Of a stretch of 64,000 bases of DNA, positions 51,219-61,593 are shown piece by piece (the first letter of the stretch is position 1; each line of letters opens with the position of its first letter). The stretch spans positions 3,371,692-3,435,691 of the forward strand of contig JAXQJY010000032.1 of NCBI GenBank assembly GCA_037042185.1, in the 5' to 3' direction. The translations under genes were made by a program, and so were the position numbers. Origin of the DNA: Sordariomycetes sp. S80-01Y. Lineage: Eukaryota; Ascomycota; Sordariomycetes. The notes beneath the pieces were generated by a model. That model was not told the DNA's origin, made no database searches, and worked only from the letters and a program-made list of their open reading frames with translations.

Positions 51219-53609
51219 ATGCGTTCCTCAATCGCCCAACACAGCCACATGTTGGCGCCGACTCAAGATGGTCTGCGCTACGAACTCACGAGCCCGACGG
51301 CTTTGCCTGTCGCCAGCGGCTTTCTCTGGAACCAGAAGATGATGATCCAGGCCACCTGTCGCGGATACTCGACTGCCCAGTTCATGCAGCCAGAGCCAGC
51401 CAAATACTCTCATTCCCCCAACATCGAGGCCAAAACTTTCATGCAGCCAGAACAGAACTACTACGCTCATCACCCGGGTCGCTTTGTCTACATCAAGGAT
51501 GAGGAAACGGGACAGCTCTTCTCGGCGCCTTACGAACCTGTGCGGGCCAAGCTGGATCGCTTCAAATTTTCCCACGGGCAAAGCGACCTTACCTGGATGG
51601 CTGAAAAGTTTGGTATCGCTGTCACCATGACATTGACGCTGCCTACAAATGACGTTGCCGAGCTGTGGACAGTCAAGGTCGAGAACAGGTCGGACCGTCC
51701 GCGCAAGCTCAGCGTCTACCCTTACTTTGTGGTCGGATACATGTCGTGGATGAATCAGGGGGCCAAGTACCGCGAAGATCTGGGTGGTGTAGTTGCGAGC
51801 AGCATCGCGCCGTACCAAAAAGCAGAAGACTACCCAAAACAGAAGTACTTCAAAGACAAGACATACTTCCTCTGTGAAAAGGCGCCATTATCCTGGGAGA
51901 CTCGCATGCAGGCGTTCGAAGGCGAGGGGGGTCTGCACGGCCCATCGTCAATCATGGAACTTGAGGAGCTATCCAAGAGTGATGCCATCTACGAGACACC
52001 AGCCGCTGTTGTTCAGTACAAGGAGCTCTTCGAAGCCGGAGGACAACAAACCTACCGCTTCTTGTTTGGCCCCGCCTATGACGATGCCGAGATCAAGTCC
52101 ATGCGCTCGAAGTTCCTGAGCGAGGAGGGCTTCGCCGAAGCAGCCAGGGACTATCTCACATATGTTCAGGGTGGCGGGGGTTGCTTACGCATCGAGACGC
52201 CCGACAAGGGCCTAGATAACTTCGTCAACAACTGGCTGCCTCGCCAAGTTTTCTACCACGGTGACACCAACCGACTTTCGACAGACCCTCAGACCAGAAA
52301 TTACTTGCAGGACAATATGGGCATGGCGTACATCAAGCCAGGGGTCTGCCGGCAATCTTTCCTGATCTCGCTCTCACAGCAGAAGAAGGACGGCTCCTTG
52401 CCCGACGGCATTCTTCTAGCGGAAGGCGCCACCCTCAAGTACATTAACCAGATCCCTCACACCGACCACTGCGTCTGGCTACCAGTGGCCCTGGATATTT
52501 ATCTCGCTGAGACGGCTGACTACGCTCTGCTCGATCAAGAGCTGGAGGACACATCCGGTGACAAGTTCACGGTTTTGGAGCGCTTCAGTCGTGCCATGGA
52601 CTGGTTGTTGCAAGCCTGCGATGAACGCGGGCTCAGCTACCTCGCACAGGGCGACTGGTGTGACCCGATGAACATGGCCGGGATCAAGGGCAAGGGAGTG
52701 TCGGGATGGCTTACAGTAGCCACAGCGTACGCCGTAAAGCTCTGGGCCAACATCTGTGAAGATGTCGGCAAGACAGACTTGGCGGAGCACTTCCGGAAAG
52801 GCGCGCAGAAGTTCAACGAGAGCGCCAACAAGCATCTGTGGGACGGGGAGTGGTTCTCACGTGGCATCACGGACGACAATGTCCCCTTCGGCGTTTCCTC
52901 AGACAAGGAGGGTCGCATCTGGCTCAACCCGCAGGCCTGGTCCATTCTTGGGGGTGCAGCCTCGAAAGATCAGATTGCCAAGATGCTGCCTCAAGTGGAG
53001 GCTCAGCTCGGCTCGCCCTACGGTGTGGCCATGTTCGCCCCGCCCTTCAGTGGGATGCGTGAGGACATCGGCCGTGTGACCCAGAAATTTCCGGGCAATG
53101 GCGAAAATGGGTCGGTTTACAACCACGCTTCCATCTTCTACATCCATGGGTTGTACAGCATCGGCGAAGCCGACCGCGCTTACACGCATCTACGGCAGAT
53201 GATCCCTGGACCATCTGACGAAGACTACATTCAACGTGGTCAGATGCCGGTCTTCATCCCCAACTACTACCGCGGTGGCTATCACGTCTATCCACGCACA
53301 GCCGGTCGCTCAAGCCAGCTGTTCAACACAGGTACCGTATCATGGGTATATCGCTCCTTCATCGAGGGCCTCTGCGGGCTCAGAGGTGACGCCAAGGGTC
53401 TTGCTATCAACCCACAGCTGCCCTCCCAATGGGACGGCATCAAAGTGCAGAGAGAGTTCAGGGGTGCCAAGTTCAATGTGGACATTCGCCGGGCGGATGT
53501 CGAGACTGTCCAGGTATCGCTTGGCGGTGAGGTCCTGCCCGAACCCCGGGTCACTGGGTTCAAGGCTGGTGAGACGTATGAGCTTTCGGTTTCCATCCCC
53601 AAAGCATAG
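51219..53609 (+). CDS. GH94 family phosphorylase, cellobionic-acid-phosphorylase-like
   Basis: Intronless, 796 residues from the ATG at 51219 (a second ATG at codon 11). GH94 enzymes reversibly phosphorolyse beta-glucosides. The N-terminal beta-sandwich (LSVYPYFVVGYMSW) leads to the (alpha/alpha)6 catalytic domain, with QDNMGMAYIKP, the general-acid aspartate motif GDWCD (about 478-482), NMAGIKGKGVSGWLT, NGENGSVYNHASIFYIHGLY and FIPNYYRGGYHVYPRTAGRSSQLFNTGT. Single-domain length and layout match fungal cellobionic acid phosphorylase described in Neurospora crassa, which splits cellobionic acid (a product of cellobiose dehydrogenase and oxidative cellulose breakdown) into glucose-1-phosphate and gluconate; that assignment is from memory. 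No signal peptide, so cytosolic. The family is mainly bacterial; with no introns, ancient transfer is plausible. Confidence 0.9.
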   Translation: MRSSIAQHSHMLAPTQDGLRYELTSPTALPVASGFLWNQKMMIQATCRGYSTAQFMQPEPAKYSHSPNIEAKTFMQPEQNYYAHHPGRFVYIKDEETGQLFSAPYEPVRAKLDRFKFSHGQSDLTWMAEKFGIAVTMTLTLPTNDVAELWTVKVENRSDRPRKLSVYPYFVVGYMSWMNQGAKYREDLGGVVASSIAPYQKAEDYPKQKYFKDKTYFLCEKAPLSWETRMQAFEGEGGLHGPSSIMELEELSKSDAIYETPAAVVQYKELFEAGGQQTYRFLFGPAYDDAEIKSMRSKFLSEEGFAEAARDYLTYVQGGGGCLRIETPDKGLDNFVNNWLPRQVFYHGDTNRLSTDPQTRNYLQDNMGMAYIKPGVCRQSFLISLSQQKKDGSLPDGILLAEGATLKYINQIPHTDHCVWLPVALDIYLAETADYALLDQELEDTSGDKFTVLERFSRAMDWLLQACDERGLSYLAQGDWCDPMNMAGIKGKGVSGWLTVATAYAVKLWANICEDVGKTDLAEHFRKGAQKFNESANKHLWDGEWFSRGITDDNVPFGVSSDKEGRIWLNPQAWSILGGAASKDQIAKMLPQVEAQLGSPYGVAMFAPPFSGMREDIGRVTQKFPGNGENGSVYNHASIFYIHGLYSIGEADRAYTHLRQMIPGPSDEDYIQRGQMPVFIPNYYRGGYHVYPRTAGRSSQLFNTGTVSWVYRSFIEGLCGLRGDAKGLAINPQLPSQWDGIKVQREFRGAKFNVDIRRADVETVQVSLGGEVLPEPRVTGFKAGETYELSVSIPKA

Positions 53610-54377
53610 TTCGGGCTGGGCGGACATGACGGAACGTGCAGCTTGCAAAGCAGAATAGGAGGGTTGGGCGAAGTCGATGTTAGACGGAAAAATAACGGGA
53701 GACATTGATTCAAGACGACGATCCCAGATATACCCTATCATTATGACTGTGAAGTTTATCCATTCCAAATGGTGGCCAACGCCTTGCGCTTAAACTCGCT
53801 AGGCTACCCTTCGCCGAACCCGCGCCAGGTGAAACCTCACCACACCCCTGACCCCCTTTTTTTCCGGCGCGACCCACTCTGCTCCGACGTCCCAACTCCG
53901 ACAGCCCAGACGACGTCAAACTACTCTCAAACGTCAACATTGCACGCTTCGAAATTGAGCTTCATTGACATTGGAAGGTTGTTTTGGTTGTTTTCATCGT
54001 CGCCGAGATGGCGCAGCTCGATTGATGGAAAATGCTATCGGGAAACCCCGCCGCTTCAACCAGCAGCCCTGCTTCGAGGTCCTGTGGTTTAACCTGAGAA
54101 CACGATCTGACAAGGGGCAACATGGCAGATTTTGAGATTGTCCTGATTCGGTTTTCAGTTGCCGGTCAGTACTGGATATAAAGAAGGCTCGAAGCATCGC
54201 CTAGCAAGTTGGTCTCAACAACCTCAACTCAACATCTCAAGTCCATTACAGCTGTGCTGCCTCCGTCGCTTCTTCGCTTCTCACAACCGGTCTGGTACCT
54301 TCTTCGAATACCCTTCTTTTCTGGAGTTCCTTTCCTGTTCATAATCCACAAGACGCCACAGCATCCCCTCTCTTAAA
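53610..54377. other. Intergenic region with promoter of the secreted-protein gene
   Basis: 3' flank of GH94 and promoter/leader of the small secreted protein, including a TATA box at 54177. No gene recognised. Confidence 0.6.
54177..54182 (+). promoter_or_regulatory. TATA box upstream of the small secreted protein gene
   Basis: GGATATAAAGAAGG about 200 bases before the ATG, followed by a CT/CA-rich leader (ctcaacaacctcaactcaacatctc), the usual layout of strongly expressed fungal genes. Confidence 0.55.
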
Positions 54378-54932
54378 ATGCATTTCTCTGCCCTCGTCAT
54401 TGCTCTGGCTACTGCAGCTACCTCCAGTGCTGCTGCTCTCCGCCCGCGCCAGAGCTTCACCGCTACTACTTACGACGAACTCTCAATCAGCGGTGGTGTC
54501 GCTGGCAACGCCCAACAGGAGGCGCTGGACGTCCTGCGCGCCCCCTTGCCAGCCAACGCAGCAGACGTGTCCGAGGAAGACCTCGACTTCCTCGACAACG
54601 TGAACTCCATCGCCAACGATGCTGAGACCGAGGCCTTCAATGTAGCCATTGATGAGGCTGAGGGTGATGAGGCTGAGGCTCTCGAGGTGAGAGACAGCAA
54701 AAAGTAAACAAGACATCCGATGACTAATAATAAACAGCGGGGCAAGACGAAGAACAAGGTCTTGAAGCTCACAGCAACAATGCTCAAGCTGCAGGCCCAA
54801 GCAGCTCAGGGTGAAGATGTTGCAGAGAAGATGGCCGAAGAACAAGAGAAGCTTGCGAACAATGTGGCGCAAGATGAGGAGAATGCTGGCCTCGAGTCTA
54901 CTTTCCTCTCCTTTGACGCGAGCGCTGTGTAG
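54378..54932 (+). CDS. Small secreted protein, 167 residues
   Basis: Exons 54378..54686 and 54738..54932, intron 51 nt (GTGAGA, branch GACTAATAA, acceptor AACAG). The signal peptide is clear: MHFSALVIALATAATSSAAA, then LRPRQS, possibly a dibasic-like processing point. The mature part is acidic and helical: YDELSISGGVAGNAQQEALDV, DFLDNVNSIANDAETEAFN, then KTKNKVLKLTATMLKLQAQ and an acidic tail ending STFLSFDASAV. It has no cysteine, unlike most effector candidates. From memory, proteins with the same SISGG...VNSIANDAETEAFN blocks recur in ascomycete secretomes as uncharacterised small secreted proteins. A TATA box and CA/CT-rich leader suggest strong or inducible expression. Function unknown. 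Confidence 0.85.
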
Positions 54933-55128
54933 ACTTGGAGCCTTTGACCAGGTGTGCGAGCAGCGTCAAATGTATAACATCATTTACCAAAGTCGTCCCG
55001 CGTGGGCCCCTCACGGTGGTGACCCTATTCAGATGTGTACATCGAAAGTCCATTGAGTGGTGGTTGGGGAACAGGGAGAGCTTCCAAAGTGTGGTAGCAG
55101 GTTTCCGCCTCAGGGGGCTTTCAGTCGA

Positions 55129-56141
55129 TTAGTCATTTCGTATGAAGCCAGCAAGAAGATGTCTCGAAGCTCGAAACATCTAGCTTTATCGAATTCATTT
55201 CCAAGTAGAGTGATTTGATAAGATCCTCACCTCGACACGCCACATTAGAGCAAAGATATGAAGTTCCAGAATGAAAATCGGTATCGTCTGTACGAGTGTG
55301 CCAAAGTAGCCCCAGAGCGTTGCCATGCTGCTGAAATGTTCCATCCACAAAGTTGTCATGAAGATCCAGTCGCACTTTTCGCACAGAGGGACCGTTTGGT
55401 AAGCGACAATGCCAACAGTCGATATGGCGGGCAACAGCGGCACCTGATCAACGGTTCGAGCTTGCCGCTTCTAGCGCCGACCTACTTCTGGGTCATGATT
55501 GAATGCCTTAGCTGGTCAGAGGCGACTTGTTCGGGGGGTCATGTGTTGGGAGGCTCACTCTAGCTTCGCAGAATCGCTGGAGGACCGTTCCCAAAACCAA
55601 GGGTCATCCGAGGTATTGGTTGCAAGCTGTTACAGATTCACAAAGACCATTTCTGAGCGCACAAGTGTGGTCTGCTCCTTTGGCCACCTGCAGCGGACCT
55701 TGTCCAGCTTGAGGCAAGGCATTAGCGACGAGAGCAACTTCACTTAGGATAAGTAACACCCAGGGACATCTCTCCTGGTGAAAACTGATCATATGGAGGA
55801 CAATGGTGAGATACCTGTTGAAATCCGGGTGTCTGAACCCCAGGAAGGAGGTGGCAAAGTACTTTGAGCCTGCCAAAGCAAGAATATGGGCTACAAACAC
55901 CCGGAACGCACTTCTGATTTGCAACATGATGTAGAGGTGGGATACATCGCAGATTCTGACGGAGAATACGGTCGTTGTGAGTGACGATGTTTGTGGTTTG
56001 GTCACAGATAAGCTTCGAGAGACAAGGCGGCGTTGAACAGGATTCAGCATTGCGCCTGCCGATGACGACGACAAACAACGCGTTGAGCAAATAAGGCACG
56101 GGCCAACACGTTGAGAGGGCCAAGCAGCAACGCCTGCTCAT
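55129..56141 (-). CDS. Possible multi-exon membrane protein, structure unresolved
   Basis: Several hydrophobic frames lie head to tail on the minus strand: LLNALFVVVIG near 56085; LQIRSAFRVFVAHILALAG near 55900; and a long membrane-like stretch GIVAYQTVPLCEKCDWIFMT...LWGYFGTLVQTIPIFILELHIFALMW at about 55235-55430. A clean 51-nt intron (55180-55230, GTGAGG...GCTAG) joins the last to a terminal exon ending LLAGFIRND (stop 55129-55131). Upstream junctions are ambiguous, and frames break at about 55440-55620 where DDPWFWERSSSDSAKL appears in yet another frame. It is either a real multi-pass gene with tiny exons or a decayed copy. I do not recognise the family. Exact exons should not be taken from this entry. 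Confidence 0.3.
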
Positions 56142-56809
56142 AGGCTCGGGTGCCAGTGCATCAAGGTCCTTTGGACAGTCTACTGCTAATTAGTAGTACC
56201 ATGCACTTCGCCTCGGCTGTATCTGGTGGCATGCGTACTTTAGTCTGACACAGGCGCTGCAATACAGCTCAAAGGGCGGGTGATGCAGCGATCACATAGA
56301 GGCACGAGCTAGAGGTACCGCCCCAACGCCCGGATCTACTTCAGCCAAGGCTCCGGTGATGCAGTGCCAGGTGCTTGCAGGGTAAGGTTGGTGCCTCGAG
56401 CACGATATGGCGATGAGCAGTGTCTTGTCATATCATGGATATGAGCAAAGGAAGCGGTTGCAAAGGCATCGAAACCAGCGACCTGATCTTGCCCCAGACG
56501 ATTATTTAGCTGGGGTAGACTAATTCGTCCCTCTGGCATTTACTCCGTACCAGTCACAGCATTTATACTCGGAACGTGAGGGCACTTCGTGCCAATGCCA
56601 ATGCCAGCGCCGGCGCCAGTGGTTGGGTGGGTGGGTCTGGGGTGAGCCAAAAATAGCATCAGCACAATGGGGTCCGGATCGTGCTCCAGGGACATCAAGA
56701 CATCAATTCAAGATACACAAACACCACAGACCGCCAAGCAGTCAAAGCGACCGGCGCACGGAGAAGTAGCCGAGCCGTGATGCAATTTGGGTACCGCAGC
56801 TGAAGTTTT

Positions 56810-56832
56810 ACGACGACGACGACGACGACGAC
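56810..56832. repeat. GAC trinucleotide microsatellite
   Basis: Seven to eight perfect (ACG/GAC) units outside any gene I can support. Confidence 0.85.
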
Positions 56833-57515
56833 AAAGACGAAAACAACGGCGACGCTGACGAGGAGCGCCAACAGATTGTGACTGCGACTGTGACGACAAG
56901 GCGGCCGGAGGCGCTCCATCCACGCCGTGATTGGGGACTGAGGGCTGTTGGTCGTCTCGGTGCATATACAGACATAAGTACCTTCGACGATGCAGTTACC
57001 AGTAACTTATAATGCTTCTGGGGGCTAGTACAGTACCTACAGTAGCAGTACCAAGGACTAGTAGTAGTAGTGAAGTCGGTGATGGGGCCGACGGCGAGGA
57101 CCCTGCGAACTTGAAGCGGAGCTGTGCTGGTGCCAGGCCGCTTCCACATGGAGAATCTCACCCCTTTCAGCTGCACAACGCCACCTCACGGTGCCCTCCG
57201 TCACCATTGTTTCTCTCCGACGACTTTTTTAAACTTGCCTTGACACTCGCACCGGTCCTGTGTATTCATCTCCGCCTACGCTACTGCTGTCTGTCCCTAT
57301 TCTACCTTTTCCCTTTGCGAATCCTGCGCTTCGCGACGCGCCAGCTGCGGCGCAATCTTATCGCCCCGACCGACGTAAGCAGCCGTCCAACTCTGTACAA
57401 CGCCTGGCCTGCCCACTCCGACCAACATACACAAGACTGCCATGGCCCTTCGCCGGTGTCTCGTGCGTTGACGACAGACTGATCCTGCGTTGCCGCTGCG
57501 CATTCTGTCTGCATC

Positions 57516-60500
57516 ATGGTCTCCGAGACCAAGGGCAAGCGTCGAGCGGACGAGCCTTCGCCCGTCGAGATACTGCCCGACGAGATTATACAACAGTGAG
57601 ACCCCCCCGAGCTCGACCTGTCTCCGACGTTAGCTAACACCAGTCTCTCTTACCAGGATCCTCGCCGCTGCCGACCCCAATGGCTTCGCCTCCCTCATAC
57701 TGCTCAACCGCAAATGGCGGGCTGCGTCTCAAAGCGCCCACCTATACCTCCATCACCTACAGCGATGCCCATCTATAGCCGCGACCGAATCCAAACTTCC
57801 ACCCGCCGACGACGATGCTCTGCCGAGTCTGCGACGTCTGTTTGCACAGCAGGTGAAGCGAACCCTCTTCGATGCCTACCTTCGACCCCGCGAGACCCTC
57901 ATCCGTTTGGTATCCAACTCCATCAGCTCGTCATCATGCCCCGGCGGGGAGGGTATGCAATTCAATACTTCCCCTCGCTCTCAGCTGTTGCTCGCATACA
58001 ACTCCTCTCGTATATACATCATTGACGTCCGTGGCGATGGTGCCGAGGTCAAACGCGAGTTCAAAATCATCCGGCGCCCGGTTGCCGCGTGCGTCAAGGA
58101 TGATGCATCCTTGCTCGTAGTGCTGTCGAGCGAAATGCAGGTCGACATCTACGACCTCACAGAATCACCTCCGCGGAGGAAGCAAGCCATCATCCTGAAC
58201 AACACACCTCGGACCATCGCGCTGTCGCCATGTGGCTCCGTCTTGGCTGCCGCCTATGAAGGAGGCATAGAGGTGTCGTCTTTGAACCCAGGTGGGCTGC
58301 CGTCAGAAAGTCGATCCGTCAAATGTGACGCCGTTGATACGCTAGCTTTCTCCTACGACGGCACCCAGATTCTCGGGACCACCACCAATTCCTCGCCTCC
58401 AAGCACTGTCATCTTAACAGCACCCTACTACGATCCTGGCAACCTCCTTACCGACGATGGCATCAGCGCCATGTGGACCACTTCCATTCTGTTTCCCAAC
58501 TCGAGCCGCGACTGTAGTCATGCGGTTCTACTACAGGACGGCAGTCACGAGGAAGCAAGCTGGACATTCGCCTACGACCGAAGCTTTGAAACTTTCCGCG
58601 CCGTACGGATCGACGACCTGCGCAACGGCACTACCTATTTCACGGGTCCGGTCCCAGAGGCAGCTTCGCAAGCAAAGATGCTCCCCTCAACCTTGTCCGG
58701 GGCAACCTATCACGGCGAGCTCGTGGCCGCCGGCTTCCACCGGAAAGAAGTCTGGGTCTATGGCATTCCTGAGGATCTAGATGCTGTCCCAGAGACGGCT
58801 TCGTCCAATTCCGACAGGAACAGTACGTCTACTGGCTTGGGACGTCATGGCAGCGAACGTAGCAATGGCTCCCGTCTTCCATCATCAAGGGGCCAAGATG
58901 CTGAGGACGGACGCCTGCCACAATGGCAGTTGCTCTGCGACAAGCTGCGGAATACCCTGGTCCCAGGCTGCAAGGTAGCTGAGCTGTCAGGTGTTAGCAC
59001 CGCCAAGTGGGTAGCGAATTTCAGCAACAGCCCCCTCAAAGAGCGACTCGTCGTTACTGCTAAAGGTGTCAGTGGCACTCGACTGGTCACTGAAGAGGAA
59101 GATATCGACTTCGTCGACGGTGGTCGCGTGGCTCTTCTTGACTTTGACTACACCATTTCCAATGGTCAGAAGACAGAAATCACTGTCGAGGTAGGCACCG
59201 ATGAAGCTGAGCCCTTGGAGGAAGAACACCGCGATATAGAAACAGAGGTTGCCATCGTTCGCCGCCGGACGGTAGCCCAGAAACATGGAGGTCGAAGTGC
59301 CCTTCTCCGTGCCGCCACGAGCGCCAAACGTGACGTGCCCATCATCCCATCCGTGCCTGCTATGCCTGGAAGCTCGGCAGGGAACTCAAATGACGATGAC
59401 GACCCGCTGAAGCCGCGAAAAATTGGTTCGAACCCGGCAAGAAACATTGCAAACGACGGCCCTGATGACGAGGAGTTTGCGACCATCGAAGAACAAGAGG
59501 CCTTGGAATCCCCCTACGCTCATGCGAGCCCTCGATCTGCCCCTACTCTACGACGTGCAGCTACTGCAGCGGCTGTGAATCAGCGACTCAACCCTCGGCT
59601 GGCGGACGGCCGGCCCATAGAGTATCGCCGCGCTGACGGTCGACGTGAGCATCCTCACGAAAGCGACGCAGATAACTGGGTGCCGCCTCCACCTCCATAT
59701 CAAAAGGAGGACCCGGGAGATCTGCCAGCCTTCCTCAGTGGACCTGCTGTAACTCCTATGGGAGCGCCGCCAGTCCCTCCCCTGCCCTCAATGCCAGCAT
59801 TGGCTGGTCTCCAACGAAATGGGCCACACTCAGGACGACCTACAAATCACTCTTCGCCTGATCTGCTGAATAAGGATCGTGAGACGGGTGATCCCGGTCG
59901 GATGTCTCACCACCAGAGGACAGCCAGCGACTCGACAACGATGAGCCGGCCACGCCCGGATGACGTTCCTCGTCCGATGTCGAGCCCATCAGCCCATGTG
60001 GATGCAGATGACCTCTACAACGCATCACCACCTCGGTCTCCTCTACCGCCCACGGCAGACTCTCAACCTGGGTCCCAGCGAGTAGACACTATCACCTTGG
60101 CACCAGCGCAAGACTCGCAACCTTTGCTTCAGCCTGTCGATCGACCGATGCCGCCGCAGCAACCACCTGCGGTTGTGACTGAGCAAGATACTTCCTCGCC
60201 AGTGACGTCTGACGAACCGCCTCGGCCAAGCTTGACACTGCAAGTGCCACAGCCCCCTGCAGAGATTCTAACTTCGCATGCTCCAGAGCCTCCCAGGATG
60301 AGGAGCCTATCGAACGCACAGACATGGCCGGCTGGCCTTGAACAAGGCCCAAGCCAGCCTACGAGCCATCCGTTTGGAGCCCCCTATTCAGCCCCCTATC
60401 AAAATACACCTGCAGGCTACGTTCCCAACCTTCCACCCCCGAGTTCAGAGCAGATAGCAAGCCTCAACAGGAGGATGAGCCAAGGCACACCGCAACGACT

Positions 60501-61110
60501 TTCGGGAGGGTGGTATGATCAACAACATCCGCCAACATCCTGGGGTGGTCAGGCTCCCCATCCGCGCAGCTCTCATCCTGCAGCTCCAGCTCCAGCTCCA
60601 GCCACCACATGGCCAGCAGGCCCGGAACAGCCCCTCATTATAAGCACACCGAGGGGCGTTGCCGGCGCCTTCGACCCACCAGACCGCCAGGCATCTAACA
60701 GGCGCAGTGACATGCCAATCGTCGCGCCCGTCCCCAGGCATCCTCGCCAGGCTCACGGCCCAAGCTCGAGGCCCACAGTCGAGCGGCTCGAAACCATCTA
60801 CAGTATTGCGCCGTCGCAGCAGTCCCAAACTCGCCAAGGACGCAAGCTCATGCCCTTGTGGCGGCGGTCTCCTTCGGTCTCCCCCGGTGCCGTCCCCGTG
60901 GGCGTTGCCCGACAAACAAGTCGCGCTGAACGAAGCGCTGCAAAGAATATGAAGGACGCAAAGAAGAGGGGCTGGGATCCCCAGAAGAGTAGGAAAAAGA
61001 AGAAGAAGAGGAAAGATTACGACATGGCCAGCAGTGCTGGGTGGACAGATATCTCTACGAGTTCGGCTATCAAGGAGCGCTTCCAGGAAAAGAGATGTGT
61101 GGTCATGTAA
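57516..61110 (+). CDS. F-box-like protein with beta-propeller-like region and CaaX box
   Basis: Exons 57516..57595 and 57657..61110 give 1177 residues. The 61-nt intron (GTGAGA, branch GCTAACAC, acceptor TACCAG) joins EILPDEIIQ to QILAAADPNGFASL, an F-box-like N-terminus (about 16-65, ending LLNRKWRAASQSAHLYLHHL). About 110-500 looks like a WD/beta-propeller region: LLLAYNSSRIYIIDVRGDG, ACVKDDASLLVVLSSEMQVDIYDL, RTIALSPCGSVLAAAYEGG and DTLAFSYDGTQIL. Residues about 560-1100 are disordered and Pro-rich, including a CAGCTC-repeat-coded PAPAPA at 60581. The C-terminus has a polybasic cluster (KSRKKKKKRKDY) and ends RCVVM, a consensus CaaX farnesylation signal. A membrane-tethered F-box-related protein is the inference; substrate and SCF membership are unknown. 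Confidence 0.85.
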
Positions 61111-61593
61111 AGCGTACACACTGGTGTCATTTGTTCTCATGATGATTTATGGAAAGCGAGGTTTGGTTTTTCTTTGTATTCTTAGCGGTACATGCATAGC
61201 GCGGGTCCAATTATCCAAGGCGATGGGAAACAAGCGTCGACACAACTATGCAAGCCACGTTACCAAACTACAGCGTATTCTTGTCGCATTTGTCGTCAGC
61301 ATCACCTTATACCATCACAGTTGGCACTCAAGTGGAAGGGCGGACGGCGCAGTTCCGGGAAAGCTGGGATAAGTCAAATATATTATGTAGCCGCACTATC
61401 AAAGTCAAGCCTTGAGAGTAGATAGGATACGACTGTCAGAAGGCCACCAACTCCACCAATAATGAATGCCCCAGGACAAACCAGAAATCTAGTGGGACAT
61501 AAGCACATGTAAGTAATCAATATAGTCAATCAAGCTCACCAACCCCTATAGACAAGGGCGAGCACTCCTAGTCTCCTCCTCCGCAAACATGGG
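61111..61593. other. Convergent intergenic region
   Basis: 3' flanks of the F-box-like and the surface-protein genes. Nothing recognised. Confidence 0.6.

Larger units (their letters stand above)
54933..57515. other. Region between secreted protein and F-box-like gene
   Basis: 2.6 kb. It includes an unresolved membrane-protein locus on the minus strand (55129-56141), a GAC trinucleotide run (56810-56832) and the CT-rich promoter of the F-box-like gene (57180-57515). Outside these I see no gene. Confidence 0.5.

Noticed and set aside
48315-54932. Secondary-metabolite or detoxification gene cluster around the esterase, GH94 and secreted-protein genes
   Set aside because: No PKS, NRPS, terpene synthase, P450, transporter or pathway regulator is present.
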